The notes beneath the pieces are model-generated. The model had not been told where the DNA came from. It ran no database searches and saw only the letters and a program-made list of their open reading frames with translations. A program made the position numbers and the translations under genes. A DNA stretch of 36,632 bases from UBA2396 sp038042175. GTDB lineage: Bacteria; Planctomycetota; Phycisphaerae; Phycisphaerales; UBA1924. The DNA is taken from assembly GCA_964358855.1 (NCBI GenBank), contig CAYHQQ010000042.1, forward strand, positions 1-36,632, in the 5' to 3' direction. This document shows positions 15,533 to 23,907 of the stretch, piece by piece (position 1 is the first letter of the stretch; each line of letters starts with the position of its first letter).

Positions 15533-16015
15533 TCAGAGCTTGTTGGCGGTGAGGAATGCCCCCGCGGCGTTCTTGACGGTGGTGGTTGCGGTGGAGTTGG
15601 CGTAGAAGATGGCGGTGGGGGGGGTTGAGGAGTTGTCGACGAAGTAGTTCCAGCCGTAGGACGACTCGTTGGAGGTGGTGCGATTGGCCGCGGCCAGGGC
15701 CGAGACGATCTGCACGGCGGTCTGGTTGGTGAAGGGGTTTGCGGGCACGGGCTGCTGGAGGACGGTTCCCAGCGTGTTGAGTTCAACGAGCGTGGGGAAG
15801 GGCGGCTTTGAGGAGAGCAGGGCGCTGGTGCGGAAGCCGGCGATGGCGGCACGGACGCCGCCGAGGGTTCCCTGGACGGAGGCGGCCTTGGCGTCGTCGG
15901 TGACGCTGGAGAACTTGGGGACGACCATGGCGGCGAGGATACCGATGATGATGATGACGACGGCGACCTCGATGAACGTGAAGGCGCGGCGGGTCTGGTT
16001 GAGCAGGTAATTCAT
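15533..16015 (-). CDS. GspG-like major pseudopilin
   Basis: Probable main fibre subunit of 160 residues. The leader MNYLLNQTRRA precedes the helix F-T-F-I-E-V-A-V-V-I-I-I-I-G-I-L-A-A-M-V-V-P-K-F, with Glu at +5 and the V-P-K-F ending typical of GspG. The residue before the cleavage site is Ala, as in the GspH-like neighbour. The segment A-A-S-V-Q-G-T-L-G-G-V-R-A-A-I fits the rest of the long helix. The C-terminal part, with N-P-F-T-N and W-N-Y-F-V-D, matches the GspG/T2SS major subunit domain seen in many planctomycete pseudopilins. Start at 16015 overlaps the GspF gene by 4 nt. Confidence 0.87.
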   Translation of the reverse strand: MNYLLNQTRRAFTFIEVAVVIIIIGILAAMVVPKFSSVTDDAKAASVQGTLGGVRAAIAGFRTSALLSSKPPFPTLVELNTLGTVLQQPVPANPFTNQTAVQIVSALAAANRTTSNESSYGWNYFVDNSSTPPTAIFYANSTATTTVKNAAGAFLTANKL

Positions 16016-17217
16016 TTGTTGATCCTCACCATCTCCCACATGGGGATGAACACAGAGAGCGCCACGACGAGCACGATCGCGGCCAGGGCGACGGTCAGGA
16101 GCGGCTCGACGACCGTGTTGATGTTTTTCATCAGGTGCGACGCCTCGCGGTCGTAGTGCGAGCCGACGACGTCACAGGCCTTGGCCAGCTCGGTGGCGTC
16201 CTTGCCGGCGGCGAGCATGCGGCGGGCGAAGTTGGGGATGAAGCGGCTCGACTTGAGAACCTCCGAGAGCTGCGCGCCCCCGCGCAGGCGGTCGGCCATG
16301 GTCTTTGTTTCCTCGCGGAAGGCGTGCTTGCCCGAGGCCCGGCCGCTGACCTCGATCGCGTCGATCACGTCGAGGCCCGAGGACATGCCGATGGCCATGA
16401 CCCTGGAGAATCGGGCGGCGGTCTCGGCGAGCAGGATGCGTCCGACGTAGGGGATTCGGGTGCAGAAGAGCTCGAGCATCGGTCGCCCGGTTGCGCTGCG
16501 CCACATCGCGGTGATGGTGATGATGCCCGCGGCGATGACGCCCACGTAGAGGAACCAGTAGTGCTGGACGGAGAGCCCGATGCCCTGGACGACCTGGGTC
16601 ACCAGGGGGAGCTTAACGCCCTGCTGCTCGAACGTTTTGGCGAAGCGGGGCACGACGAACACGAAGATGATGACCATCGCCAGCGCCACCACGCCCAGCA
16701 CGATCACGGGGTAGGTCAGGGCGCGCTTGAGCTGCTGCTTCATCTCCATCTGGCGTTCGAGGAGCTCGGCGAGGTGGCTGATGACCAGCGGCAGGTTGCC
16801 CGAGCGCTCGGCGGCCCGGATGGTTTCGATGTAGACCTCGCCGAAGACGGCCTTGTGCTGCGAGAGCGCGTCGGTGATGGGCGAGCCGGCCTCGATCGAG
16901 ATGGCGATCTGGCGGACCATTTTCTTGAGGGCGGGTTTGCCCTCGTGCTCGGCGATGCTCAGGAGCCCACGTGCCAGGGGGATTTTCGCGTGCACCAGCA
17001 CCGCCAGCTCCCGGGTGAGGTTGGCGATGTCGGCCGGTTTGATCTGGCCCCAGGAGAAGAGCGGGGGCCTTTCCACGTGCTCCTTGATCCGCACGGGGGT
17101 CAGCCCTTTGGCGGAGACGAGCCGGAACGCCTCGTGCTCGCTGGGAGCCTCGATCGCGCCGGTGAGGCGCTCGCCGCCGGCGGACACTGCCAGGTACTCG
17201 AATCGAAGGAGGCTCAT
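16012..17217 (-). CDS. Type II secretion / type IV pilus inner-membrane platform protein GspF/PilC
   Basis: Polytopic platform protein of about 401 residues that couples the GspE ATPase to fibre assembly. It has the two repeated GspF domains: the first contains L-T-R-E-L-A-V-L-V-H-A-K-I-P-L-A-R-G-L; the second contains F-S-R-V-M-A-I-G-M-S-S-G-L-D-V. Membrane helices are P-V-I-V-L-G-V-V-A-L-A-M-V-I-I-F-V-F-V-V-P, another near residue 220, and a final one at the C-terminus before F-I-P-M-W-E-M. ATG at 17217 gives a 4-nt overlap with gspE and is preferred over an ATG three codons upstream. Confidence 0.93.
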   Translation of the reverse strand: MSLLRFEYLAVSAGGERLTGAIEAPSEHEAFRLVSAKGLTPVRIKEHVERPPLFSWGQIKPADIANLTRELAVLVHAKIPLARGLLSIAEHEGKPALKKMVRQIAISIEAGSPITDALSQHKAVFGEVYIETIRAAERSGNLPLVISHLAELLERQMEMKQQLKRALTYPVIVLGVVALAMVIIFVFVVPRFAKTFEQQGVKLPLVTQVVQGIGLSVQHYWFLYVGVIAAGIITITAMWRSATGRPMLELFCTRIPYVGRILLAETAARFSRVMAIGMSSGLDVIDAIEVSGRASGKHAFREETKTMADRLRGGAQLSEVLKSSRFIPNFARRMLAAGKDATELAKACDVVGSHYDREASHLMKNINTVVEPLLTVALAAIVLVVALSVFIPMWEMVRINK

Positions 17218-18905
17218 GCGGCGCACCTCAGGCTGGCGATCTCGGCGTCGGCCACGGTCACCAGGTTCATGAGCTCAGAGACGGTCGTGACGCCGCGGAG
17301 GGCTTTCTCGACGCCGTCTTTGAGCATGCCTCGCATGCCGTCGAGCTCTGCGGCGGCTTTGACTTCGGACGCGGGCGAGTCTTTCTCGATGAGTCTTTGG
17401 ACTCTGGGGGTGACGCGGAGCATCTCGTAGACGCCGGCGCGTCCCTTGTAGCCTGTCGAGCGGCAGGCGCCGCACCCTATGCCCTTCTTGAGCTGAGTTG
17501 CGCGGGCGGGATCGATGCCCACGATCGCCATCTCACGCGTGTCGGGCTGGTCGGTCTGGGCGCACTGGGAGCAGACGCGCCGGACGAGCCGCTGGGCGAT
17601 GACGCAGACCAGGGCGTTGTTGATGGCGAACGCGGGGAGGCCGAAATCCTTGAGCCGGGTGATCGAGCTCACGGCGTCGTTGGTGTGGAGGGTGCTGAAG
17701 ACCAGGTGTCCGGTGAGGGCGGCCTGGACGGCGATCTTGGCGGTTTCTTCGTCGCGGATCTCGCCCACGAGGACGACGTCGGGGTCCTGGCGGAGGATGG
17801 AGCGGAGGGCGGTGGCGAATGTGAGCCCGATCTCGGTGCTGACCTGGACCTGGCGGATCATGTTGAGGCGGATCTCGACGGGATCCTCGATGGTCATGAT
17901 GTTCTGGTCGGGCGTGTTGATGTGCTGGAGCGCGCAGTAGAGCGTGGTGGTCTTGCCCGAGCCTGTCGGCCCGGTGACCAGGATCATGCCGTGCGGGCGG
18001 TTGATGGCTTCCTCGTACCACGCGGTCATGTCGTCGGGCATGTCGAGGTCGCGGAGCGAGCCGATGGCGGTGGCCGAGCGCAGGAGTCGCATGACCACGT
18101 TCTCGCCGTGGATGGTGGGGAGGACGCTCAGGCGGATGTCGACGGCCTGGTCCTTGTGGACGAAGCGGAACTTGCCGTCCTGGGGCTTTCGTGTCTGGGT
18201 GAGGTCGAGCTTGGCGAGGACCTTGAGGCGCTGGACGATGTTTGGGTGGGCGGCCTTTGCGGGGCCTTGCTGGGCCTGGAGCACGCCGTCGACGCGGTAG
18301 CGCAGGAAGACCTCGTGGTCGTCGGGGTTGATGTGGGCGTCGCTGGCGCCGGCCTCGATGGCTCCGACGAGAATCTGGTTGACGGCGGCGACGATGGGCT
18401 CCTCGCCGGTGGTGAGGTCCTCATCACCGTCGGAGTTTTTGCCCACGGGCGCGGCCTGAACCTGGGTGCCGGCGAGGCCGTAGGCGCGGGCGATGAGTGC
18501 CCGGAGCTGGTCGCTGTCGCAGAGCACGGGCTCGACGTCCATTTTGAGGAACTGTCGCAGCTGGTCGATGACCGAGAGATTCAGGGGGTCGAGCATCCCC
18601 ACTGTGGCGGTACCCTCGATCAGGAACAGCGGGAACGACATGAGGCGTTCGACGACGCCCTTGGGGATGAGCTTGGTGTTGTTGAAGTCGATCTCAAAGT
18701 GCGAGAGGTCGACGAACGGGTACTCGCAGATCTTTGCGCGTTCGATCGCGAGGCGGCGTGCCGAGACGACCCCGAGCTCCACGAGCGACTCGACGACATC
18801 GCGGCCGATGGTGGAGGCGTGCTCCTGCGCACGCTTGACGTCGGCCTCGCCGACGACGCCCTCGGCCAGCAGTGCACGCACGATGTAGTGAGACGAGTCT
18901 TGCAC
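17214..18905 (-). CDS. Type II secretion / type IV pilus assembly ATPase GspE/PilB
   Basis: Cytoplasmic hexameric ATPase of 563 residues that powers fibre extension. The N-terminal N1E/MshEN-like domain (about 1-150) is followed by the ATPase core: Walker A G-P-T-G-S-G-K-T at 312-319, the Asp box near I-M-T-I-E-D-P-V, Walker B D-V-V-L-V-G-E-I-R-D around 376-385, and the His box L-T-G-H-L-V-F-S-T-L-H-T-N-D around 398-410. A tetracysteine zinc site typical of assembly (not retraction) ATPases is formed by Cys445, Cys448, Cys478 and Cys481. The start is GTG at 18905, with a purine-rich AAGAAGGG-like site upstream. It follows the PilZ gene by 32 bp and opens the chain of overlapping genes. Confidence 0.95.
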   Translation of the reverse strand: MQDSSHYIVRALLAEGVVGEADVKRAQEHASTIGRDVVESLVELGVVSARRLAIERAKICEYPFVDLSHFEIDFNNTKLIPKGVVERLMSFPLFLIEGTATVGMLDPLNLSVIDQLRQFLKMDVEPVLCDSDQLRALIARAYGLAGTQVQAAPVGKNSDGDEDLTTGEEPIVAAVNQILVGAIEAGASDAHINPDDHEVFLRYRVDGVLQAQQGPAKAAHPNIVQRLKVLAKLDLTQTRKPQDGKFRFVHKDQAVDIRLSVLPTIHGENVVMRLLRSATAIGSLRDLDMPDDMTAWYEEAINRPHGMILVTGPTGSGKTTTLYCALQHINTPDQNIMTIEDPVEIRLNMIRQVQVSTEIGLTFATALRSILRQDPDVVLVGEIRDEETAKIAVQAALTGHLVFSTLHTNDAVSSITRLKDFGLPAFAINNALVCVIAQRLVRRVCSQCAQTDQPDTREMAIVGIDPARATQLKKGIGCGACRSTGYKGRAGVYEMLRVTPRVQRLIEKDSPASEVKAAAELDGMRGMLKDGVEKALRGVTTVSELMNLVTVADAEIASLRCAA

Positions 18906-18937
18906 GAGTCACCCTTCTTGTGTTCGATCGGACGCGG

Positions 18938-19339
18938 TCAGGTCACTCCCTCGTCACCGAGCCTCTTGAGCAGCTGATTCATCTGGACGCTCGATTCGGG
19001 CGTGGGCGTGACGTGGAATCCCACGAGGTACATGGGCCTGCGATCGGTCATCACGACCCGCTGCACGGTCGCGGGTGTCTCAAGGAGCACGGTGCCGCTC
19101 TCGCTTCCCAGGATCCGCACGATTGCCATCACATGTCGAGGGATGAACACGGGCGACAGCAGCGCCAGGCCGCCGACGCTGAGATCGACCACGTCGACGT
19201 CGATCCATCCGTCCTTCCCGCCCGCCGATTGGGCCAGCCGCACGAGGCCCGCGTGCTCGGGCGCGATGGCCACCTGGCCCTTGAGCGCCACGTCGTGACG
19301 CTGGGTCTGTCTCACCGCGAGTTCGGGCAACGTCGACAT
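18938..19339 (-). CDS. PilZ domain protein (putative c-di-GMP receptor)
   Basis: A 133-residue stand-alone PilZ domain. The two c-di-GMP-binding motifs are present: R-Q-T-Q-R near residue 9-13 (RxxxR) and D-L-S-V-G-G (D-x-S-x-x-G) in the first half of the barrel. Both key Arg are there, so binding is plausible. The start ATG at 19339 is set by GGAG 6 nt upstream; the frame is open further upstream without similarity. It appears to be the first gene of the pilus/secretion operon and so may tie fibre assembly to c-di-GMP. A 297-bp gap precedes it, long enough for a promoter, in which I see no confident box. Confidence 0.88.
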   Translation of the reverse strand: MSTLPELAVRQTQRHDVALKGQVAIAPEHAGLVRLAQSAGGKDGWIDVDVVDLSVGGLALLSPVFIPRHVMAIVRILGSESGTVLLETPATVQRVVMTDRRPMYLVGFHVTPTPESSVQMNQLLKRLGDEGVT

Positions 19340-19636
19340 CGTGCGCTCCGCAAAGACCGAACAGACAGCAGGCGTGAGGCAAACGCCCGACGCGGTTCTC
19401 CACCCATCGGGCACATCGACACTTCGCCGCCTCGACTTGATCGCGCTGCCACGTCCGGGAGCCACGAAGTTGGATTCGCGCGTCGGCCCGGCGCAATCCC
19501 ATCGGTCACCCCCAAGTTTGGACTGACGTTCTCGGACCGTGCCGGTCGAGCGGTCTTGAGCGTGGACCGGACGCGCAGCAAGAAAGGCGCGGCGATGGGT
19601 GGTGTCACCGTCGGGCGAGGCGTGCCGACGTTGGAC

Positions 19637-20998
19637 TCAGTTGAGATCGATCAAGGGCGACTGGCTGCCCACGCAGATGTGGACGCGCACGGGGGTGTCC
19701 AGGAGTCGGCGCGCTGCCTTGGGGCTGGTCGTCACCAGGTGCTCGCGGACGGTGACACCCGCGGCGGCCTGGACGCGTTTGGCCAGTTCGGGGATGGCGG
19801 CCCGCAGGACCTGGGCGTTGGTTTTCACCCACGCGCCGGCGGCGGCCAGGTCGCCCATCGCGCGGTCGATCGAGGCGGCATCGCTCCCGGTTGAGAGCAG
19901 GTGCACCTCGCCGCCCTCGCCCACGGCAAGTTCGACGTCGGGCGCCAGCGGGCAGCGCGGCGAGACGCCGGTGAGTCCTGGAATTCGCTTCCAGAGCGTG
20001 TCCCCCGTGGTGGTTGAGGCGCGGGGCACTTCAACGCCTGACGCGGCCGCTCGTGTCTCGAGGGTCGATCCCGCGAGGGCGGTGACGCGTGCGACCATTT
20101 CGGCCGGGGCGACTTCGCAGGTGCCGACAAACAGCGGTACCGAGCGTCCGGGTCCGATGCGGTCGGGGAGAACCTCGGTGCTGACTGGACGCGAGAGAAA
20201 GACGCCCGCGGTGGCCGCGATCCGCTTGGCGGCGATCGTGGCGCGATCCTGCGGCCCGCCCATGAAGACGACGCGTAGGGCTGCGGCCAGAGCGTCCCCA
20301 CCGGCTTGACAAAGCCCCTTGAGGGCCCTGTAGCACGCGACCAGGGCCGCGTCGTTCGCACCGGTGAGGAGCGTGACGCTGGAAACACCGGGTCGTGAGG
20401 CCGTCTCGGGCTCCCAGACTTCGTCGGTGCTGATGATCCAGTGTCTGGCGAGCTGTGAGGCGGCGCGGCAGGCCGATTCGAGCGAGGCGAATTCGGGGAG
20501 GCTCGCCGGGGGGACGTTGCTAAGGAGATCGAGTGACGCGCTTCCTCCGCGGAGGCGGAGCAGGGCCACGGGCTCGTCGAGGCCTCGCTGGCGTGTTCTG
20601 GAGTACTGATGAACCCAGGCCGACGCGAGTACCGGCAGATGTCCGACGATCACGACCTCGACATGCCCACAGCTTCGCGAGATCTCCTGGTCGGCGGAGT
20701 GCTGGGGCGTGCGGGCCGGCTCGGGCGAGGCTTGGGTGCCTGGGCTGGTCGAAGGGGGCGTGGCAAGCAAGGAAGCGATCGAGGTTCTGGGCGTCTCGCT
20801 CTGCTCTCTGGGTCGAAGCGGGGGCAGCGGGATGTCGTCGCAGGCGTCGGAGCGGAGTTCGGCGAGTCCGCTGCCGAGAAAGAGCTCGGTCAGGGCGTCG
20901 GCGGGATCGACCGTCGACAGGAGCGCCTTGGCCGATCGGGAGAGTTCCGAAGCGGGCTTCTTCGATCGTTCATGGGCTTGCGACGGGCCTTCGTACAT
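19637..20998 (-). CDS. Unrecognised 453-residue protein downstream of the ParA fusion
   Basis: I do not recognise this protein. It has no signal peptide or membrane helix. The N-terminal 100 residues are polar and Pro/Ser-rich and contain a helical patch (A-L-T-E-L-F-L-G-S-G-L-A-E-L). Then comes an alpha/beta domain starting at about residue 110 with V-E-V-V-I-V-G-H-L-P-V-L-A-S-A-W-V-H-Q-Y. The strand-loop-helix order, with later strands V-A-L-L-R-L and V-S-S-V-T-L-L-T-G-A-N-D-A-A-L-V-A-C-Y, resembles a SIMIBI/MinD-type fold without a working P-loop (no GKT). This is inference. It lies 23 bp after the ParA gene and upstream of the PilZ operon on the same strand, so it is probably co-transcribed with ParA and may be its partner. 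Confidence 0.7.
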   Translation of the reverse strand: MYEGPSQAHERSKKPASELSRSAKALLSTVDPADALTELFLGSGLAELRSDACDDIPLPPLRPREQSETPRTSIASLLATPPSTSPGTQASPEPARTPQHSADQEISRSCGHVEVVIVGHLPVLASAWVHQYSRTRQRGLDEPVALLRLRGGSASLDLLSNVPPASLPEFASLESACRAASQLARHWIISTDEVWEPETASRPGVSSVTLLTGANDAALVACYRALKGLCQAGGDALAAALRVVFMGGPQDRATIAAKRIAATAGVFLSRPVSTEVLPDRIGPGRSVPLFVGTCEVAPAEMVARVTALAGSTLETRAAASGVEVPRASTTTGDTLWKRIPGLTGVSPRCPLAPDVELAVGEGGEVHLLSTGSDAASIDRAMGDLAAAGAWVKTNAQVLRAAIPELAKRVQAAAGVTVREHLVTTSPKAARRLLDTPVRVHICVGSQSPLIDLN

Positions 20999-21021
20999 CG
21001 TTGCTCAAAGTCTAGGCCGAC

Positions 21022-22485
21022 CTATGCGCTTGTCACGACCGCCTCGGACACCTGTCTGACGACGCAGATATTGTTGGGTTCGCCGAAGGGGTTGTGCGAC
21101 ACGTTGGCGTTGTGCTCGTCCCCGCGCCAGACGCCGTCGACGACCAGGCGGTACTGGTACTCGCCCGACGGGAGCGGGAGGCAGAGCTCGAAGATTCCCT
21201 GCTCCTCGTTGCGGTGCATGGGCGTGGTGGTGGCGGACCAACCGTTGAAGCTTCCGGCGATGGAGACGGTCGTTCCGAGGGACAGGGGCTGCACGAACAG
21301 GACGCCCTGGCTGGTCTGTCGCACGCCAAGGAGGCGTCGAGCGGTCTCGGCGGCGCGATCGGGCTTGACCTCGATGCCTTCGGTGAGCTTGAGGGTGGGG
21401 GCGGCGGGCGAGCGGCGCATCATCTTTTGGGCGCGCTGAACGAGCTCCTGGGCCCGGGACAGACTCGGCAGAGCGTCCGACGCCATGCCCGACTGCTCGA
21501 GGGCCGAGTTGAGCTCGGACATGAGCGTCGTGGGCGAGGTGGCCAGCGCGGGCTCGACGCTGGCGGCCGGGGTTGCGCTGCGGAGCTGTCGGGTGTCGGC
21601 CCCTCCCAGACGGGTGATCGTCTCGGGCGAGCTGCCGTCGGCGTTGGGGGAGTCGGGGAGCATGTCGTCGAGCGGGATGTCGCGTTGGAGGACCATCTCG
21701 CCCCCGCGCAGGGCGAAGGTCTTGACGCACCAGTCGGCGAGTTTCGCGTAGTCGACGGCGCCCGTCGACTGGTCGTCGAACTCGTGGATCGATTGCCCGA
21801 AGCTCGCCGCGTCGCGCAGCTTGACGTCGCGACGGATGACCACGGGGGCCAGGTGAGTGGCAAAGCGGCGGCGGAGCTCGTCGAGGAGGTCTCTGGCGAC
21901 GGTGCTGGTCTCGTCGTGGATCGTGGGAAGGATCCAGGTTTGGAGGTTCACTCCCAGCCGCTTGGCAAGGCTCTTGATCGTGCTGACCTGACGCGTCGCC
22001 CCCTGGAGCGAGAAATACCCGGTCTCGACGGGGATCAGCACGGTGTCGGCCGCGCAGAGCGCGTTGTACGTGAGGAGGCCGATGGAGGGCGAGCTGTCGA
22101 CCAGGGCGACGTCGTACTCGCCTGCGAACTTTTCGATCACGTTCTGAAGGCGACGTTCCCGGTCGGGGCGTTCGGCCAGGCCGCCCCGCAGGGCCTCGAG
22201 CCCGGCGAGCTTCATCCGGCTGGGCGCCAGGTCCAGGTTGCGGCCGGCGTTCCACAGCAGCCGCGCGGGATCGAGCGGGCGGGTGGGGGGGGCGAGCATG
22301 GCGTCGCCGATGTCCAGGTCGATGCGGTTGTCGGGAATTCCAAGGCCCGCGGCGCAGTGCGACTGCGGATCCATGTCCACCAGCAGCACGCGAAGCCCGG
22401 CCCGGGCCAGGGATGCCGCCAGGTTGATGGCCGTGGTCGTCTTGCCGCACCCGCCTTTTTGATTGATGATCGTGATCGTCCGCAC
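21022..22485 (-). CDS. ParA-family ATPase fused to a C-terminal glycogen-binding (CBM48/AMPK-type) domain
   Basis: Protein of 487 residues. Residues 1 to about 250 form a complete ParA/MinD ATPase: deviant Walker A K-G-G-C-G-K-T-T-T at about 10-18, A-prime L-L-V-D-M-D-P-Q, and Walker B V-A-L-V-D-S-S-P-S. A Ser/Pro-rich linker with a helical patch follows. Residues from about 394 to 487 are an early-set carbohydrate-binding domain: V-S-I-A-G-S-F-N-G-W, L-P-L-P-S-G-E-Y-Q-Y-R-L-V-V-D-G-V-W, and N-P-F-G-E-P-N-N, the hallmarks of AMPK-beta/CBM48. ParA proteins normally position plasmids, chromosomes or large complexes on the nucleoid. GAGGAG sits 6 nt before the GTG at 22485, which decides the start; a GTG at 22554 in frame is possible. 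No ParB gene is nearby. Confidence 0.88.
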   Translation of the reverse strand: MRTITIINQKGGCGKTTTAINLAASLARAGLRVLLVDMDPQSHCAAGLGIPDNRIDLDIGDAMLAPPTRPLDPARLLWNAGRNLDLAPSRMKLAGLEALRGGLAERPDRERRLQNVIEKFAGEYDVALVDSSPSIGLLTYNALCAADTVLIPVETGYFSLQGATRQVSTIKSLAKRLGVNLQTWILPTIHDETSTVARDLLDELRRRFATHLAPVVIRRDVKLRDAASFGQSIHEFDDQSTGAVDYAKLADWCVKTFALRGGEMVLQRDIPLDDMLPDSPNADGSSPETITRLGGADTRQLRSATPAASVEPALATSPTTLMSELNSALEQSGMASDALPSLSRAQELVQRAQKMMRRSPAAPTLKLTEGIEVKPDRAAETARRLLGVRQTSQGVLFVQPLSLGTTVSIAGSFNGWSATTTPMHRNEEQGIFELCLPLPSGEYQYRLVVDGVWRGDEHNANVSHNPFGEPNNICVVRQVSEAVVTSA

Positions 22486-22491
22486 GCGTTG

Positions 22492-22497
22492 CTCCTC
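22492..22497 (-). promoter_or_regulatory. Ribosome-binding site setting the parA-like start
   Basis: GAGGAG on the minus strand, 6 nt before the GTG at 22485 that opens V-R-T-I-T-I-I-N-Q-K. It lies inside the frame that would result from the upstream GTG at 22554, which has no such site. Confidence 0.7.
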
Positions 22498-22612
22498 GGT
22501 GTGTAGAACAGGCGCAACGAAAGCGCCCGCGGCCGTCCGCTTCAGGTCACGCACTCAGGTGCCCCTCTATTGCACCGTCCACGCTGCGGTCCGGGATAGA
22601 ACTCACCGGCCC

Positions 22613-22634
22613 CATGAGGGATATCTCCCTCATG
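22613..22634. repeat. Perfect palindrome upstream of the parA-like gene
   Basis: CATGAGGGA (22613-22621) and TCCCTCATG (22626-22634) separated by TATC. It lies 128 bp before the parA start in the 213-bp gap after aroB. No U-run follows, so it is more like an operator or a centromere-type site than a terminator. It does not match the canonical parS. Confidence 0.55.
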
Positions 22635-22698
22635 TAGAATCACCTATCGGACTGGATCTTTCACCCTCTTGAAATTGCTTTCGGGCAAACCCCGATCT

Positions 22699-23901
22699 TC
22701 ACCTCGCCCCAATAGACCGCCACCCCGCCTCGACCACGCTTTGGGGGGGCGAATCGACGACGGCACACCGCCCCGCGGAGGTGGGAAGGACCAACCTGAG
22801 CCGCCCCGATTGGACCTTCTTGTCGTGGGACATGAGCTCGATGAGGCTTGAAACAGGCGGCAAACCGCTCACACGCACGGGCAGGCCCAGGGCACCAAGG
22901 GCGCCCATCAGTTCGGCCACCCGGTCGGGAGAGGCTTTGCCTAACGCGAGGGCCGTGTGCACTGCCGCGACCAATCCCAGGGAAACTGCCTCCCCGTGCT
23001 TCAATGGCGACTCAGACGCGTCGGCATAGGGAAAAAGCCCCGGTAACGTTTCGATCGCGTGCCCGAAGGTGTGCCCGAGGTTCAGGAGAGCCCGGCCGGC
23101 GTCCCCGGGGGCTTCCTCCCGCTCGTCGCCGGCGACGACGCGTGCCTTCACGCCCACGTTTCTGGCGATGAGCTGGGTGAGCACGGCCTCGTCGCGGCCG
23201 GCGATTGCGCTGCGCGATGCGAGGAGCCAGGCCAATAGCCCCGGGTCGCCAAAGTCGGCGGCGAGCATGGCGTGCTTGACGCACTCGGCGAGCCCGCCGC
23301 GAAACTCTCGGTCGCTCAGGGATCGCAGCGTGGTGACATCCGCGAAGACGCCCCGGGGCTGGTGGAAGAGGCCGACGAAGTTTTTTTTGAGCCCCTGGTC
23401 GTGCTCGCCCGGAAGTTTCAGATTGACGCCCGTCTTTCCGCCCACGGACGCGTCCACCATGGCCAGCAGCGTGGAGGGGCACTGGATGACGGGGACGCCC
23501 CGGCGGTAGACGCCCGCGGCAAACCCGACGAGGTCGCCGGTGATCCCGCCGCCCAGGGCGATCACCGGCTCGGTGCGCTCGAGCTTGGACGCGGTCATGG
23601 CGGCCAGAACTAACTCGAGCTGGGCGAGCGACTTGTCTTTTTCGGCGGCGACGATGTCGAGTGTGGTGGGCGTGAAGCCGCTGGCACGCAATGAGCCCAT
23701 CGCCAGGTCGCGTGTTGCCGCGGGCACATTGGCGTCGACTCCGACAAACACCCGCGTGCCCGCGGGCGAGGCGGATCTGGCGCACGCGCCCAGTTCGCTC
23801 AGCACGCCCGCGCCGACCACCACGTCATAGCTGCGGTCGCTCAGCACGACGGGCACGACACGCCGGGTTGCGCTGGGATCTGGCTTGCGGGCGTCGGTCA
23901 C
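22699..23901 (-). CDS. aroB: 3-dehydroquinate synthase
   Basis: Second enzyme of the shikimate pathway, converting DAHP to 3-dehydroquinate with NAD+ and a divalent metal, in the cytoplasm. The 400-residue protein is slightly longer than the usual 350-370 because of an N-terminal extension of about 20 residues. The NAD-binding segment G-G-G-I-T-G-D-L-V-G-F is at 117-127, P-S-T-L-L-A-M-V-D-A-S-V-G-G-K-T-G at 142-158, and the expected metal ligands are Glu206 (L-A-E-C-V-K-H), His277 (N-L-G-H-T-F-G-H) and His302 (K-H-G-E). GTG at 23901 has GGAG about 9 nt upstream. It lies 6 bp after the rsfS stop and is the last gene of the lpxA operon. Confidence 0.96.
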   Translation of the reverse strand: MTDARKPDPSATRRVVPVVLSDRSYDVVVGAGVLSELGACARSASPAGTRVFVGVDANVPAATRDLAMGSLRASGFTPTTLDIVAAEKDKSLAQLELVLAAMTASKLERTEPVIALGGGITGDLVGFAAGVYRRGVPVIQCPSTLLAMVDASVGGKTGVNLKLPGEHDQGLKKNFVGLFHQPRGVFADVTTLRSLSDREFRGGLAECVKHAMLAADFGDPGLLAWLLASRSAIAGRDEAVLTQLIARNVGVKARVVAGDEREEAPGDAGRALLNLGHTFGHAIETLPGLFPYADASESPLKHGEAVSLGLVAAVHTALALGKASPDRVAELMGALGALGLPVRVSGLPPVSSLIELMSHDKKVQSGRLRLVLPTSAGRCAVVDSPPQSVVEAGWRSIGAR

Positions 23902-23907
23902 CGGCGT

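Noticed and set aside
17397..18977. A 526-codon plus-strand open frame opposite gspE
   Set aside because: Antisense shadow rich in Asp, Val and Gly; gspE on the other strand has every catalytic motif.
22486..22698. A canonical parS site for the ParA gene
   Set aside because: The only palindrome (22613-22634) does not match TGTTTCACGTGAAACA, and no ParB gene is nearby.
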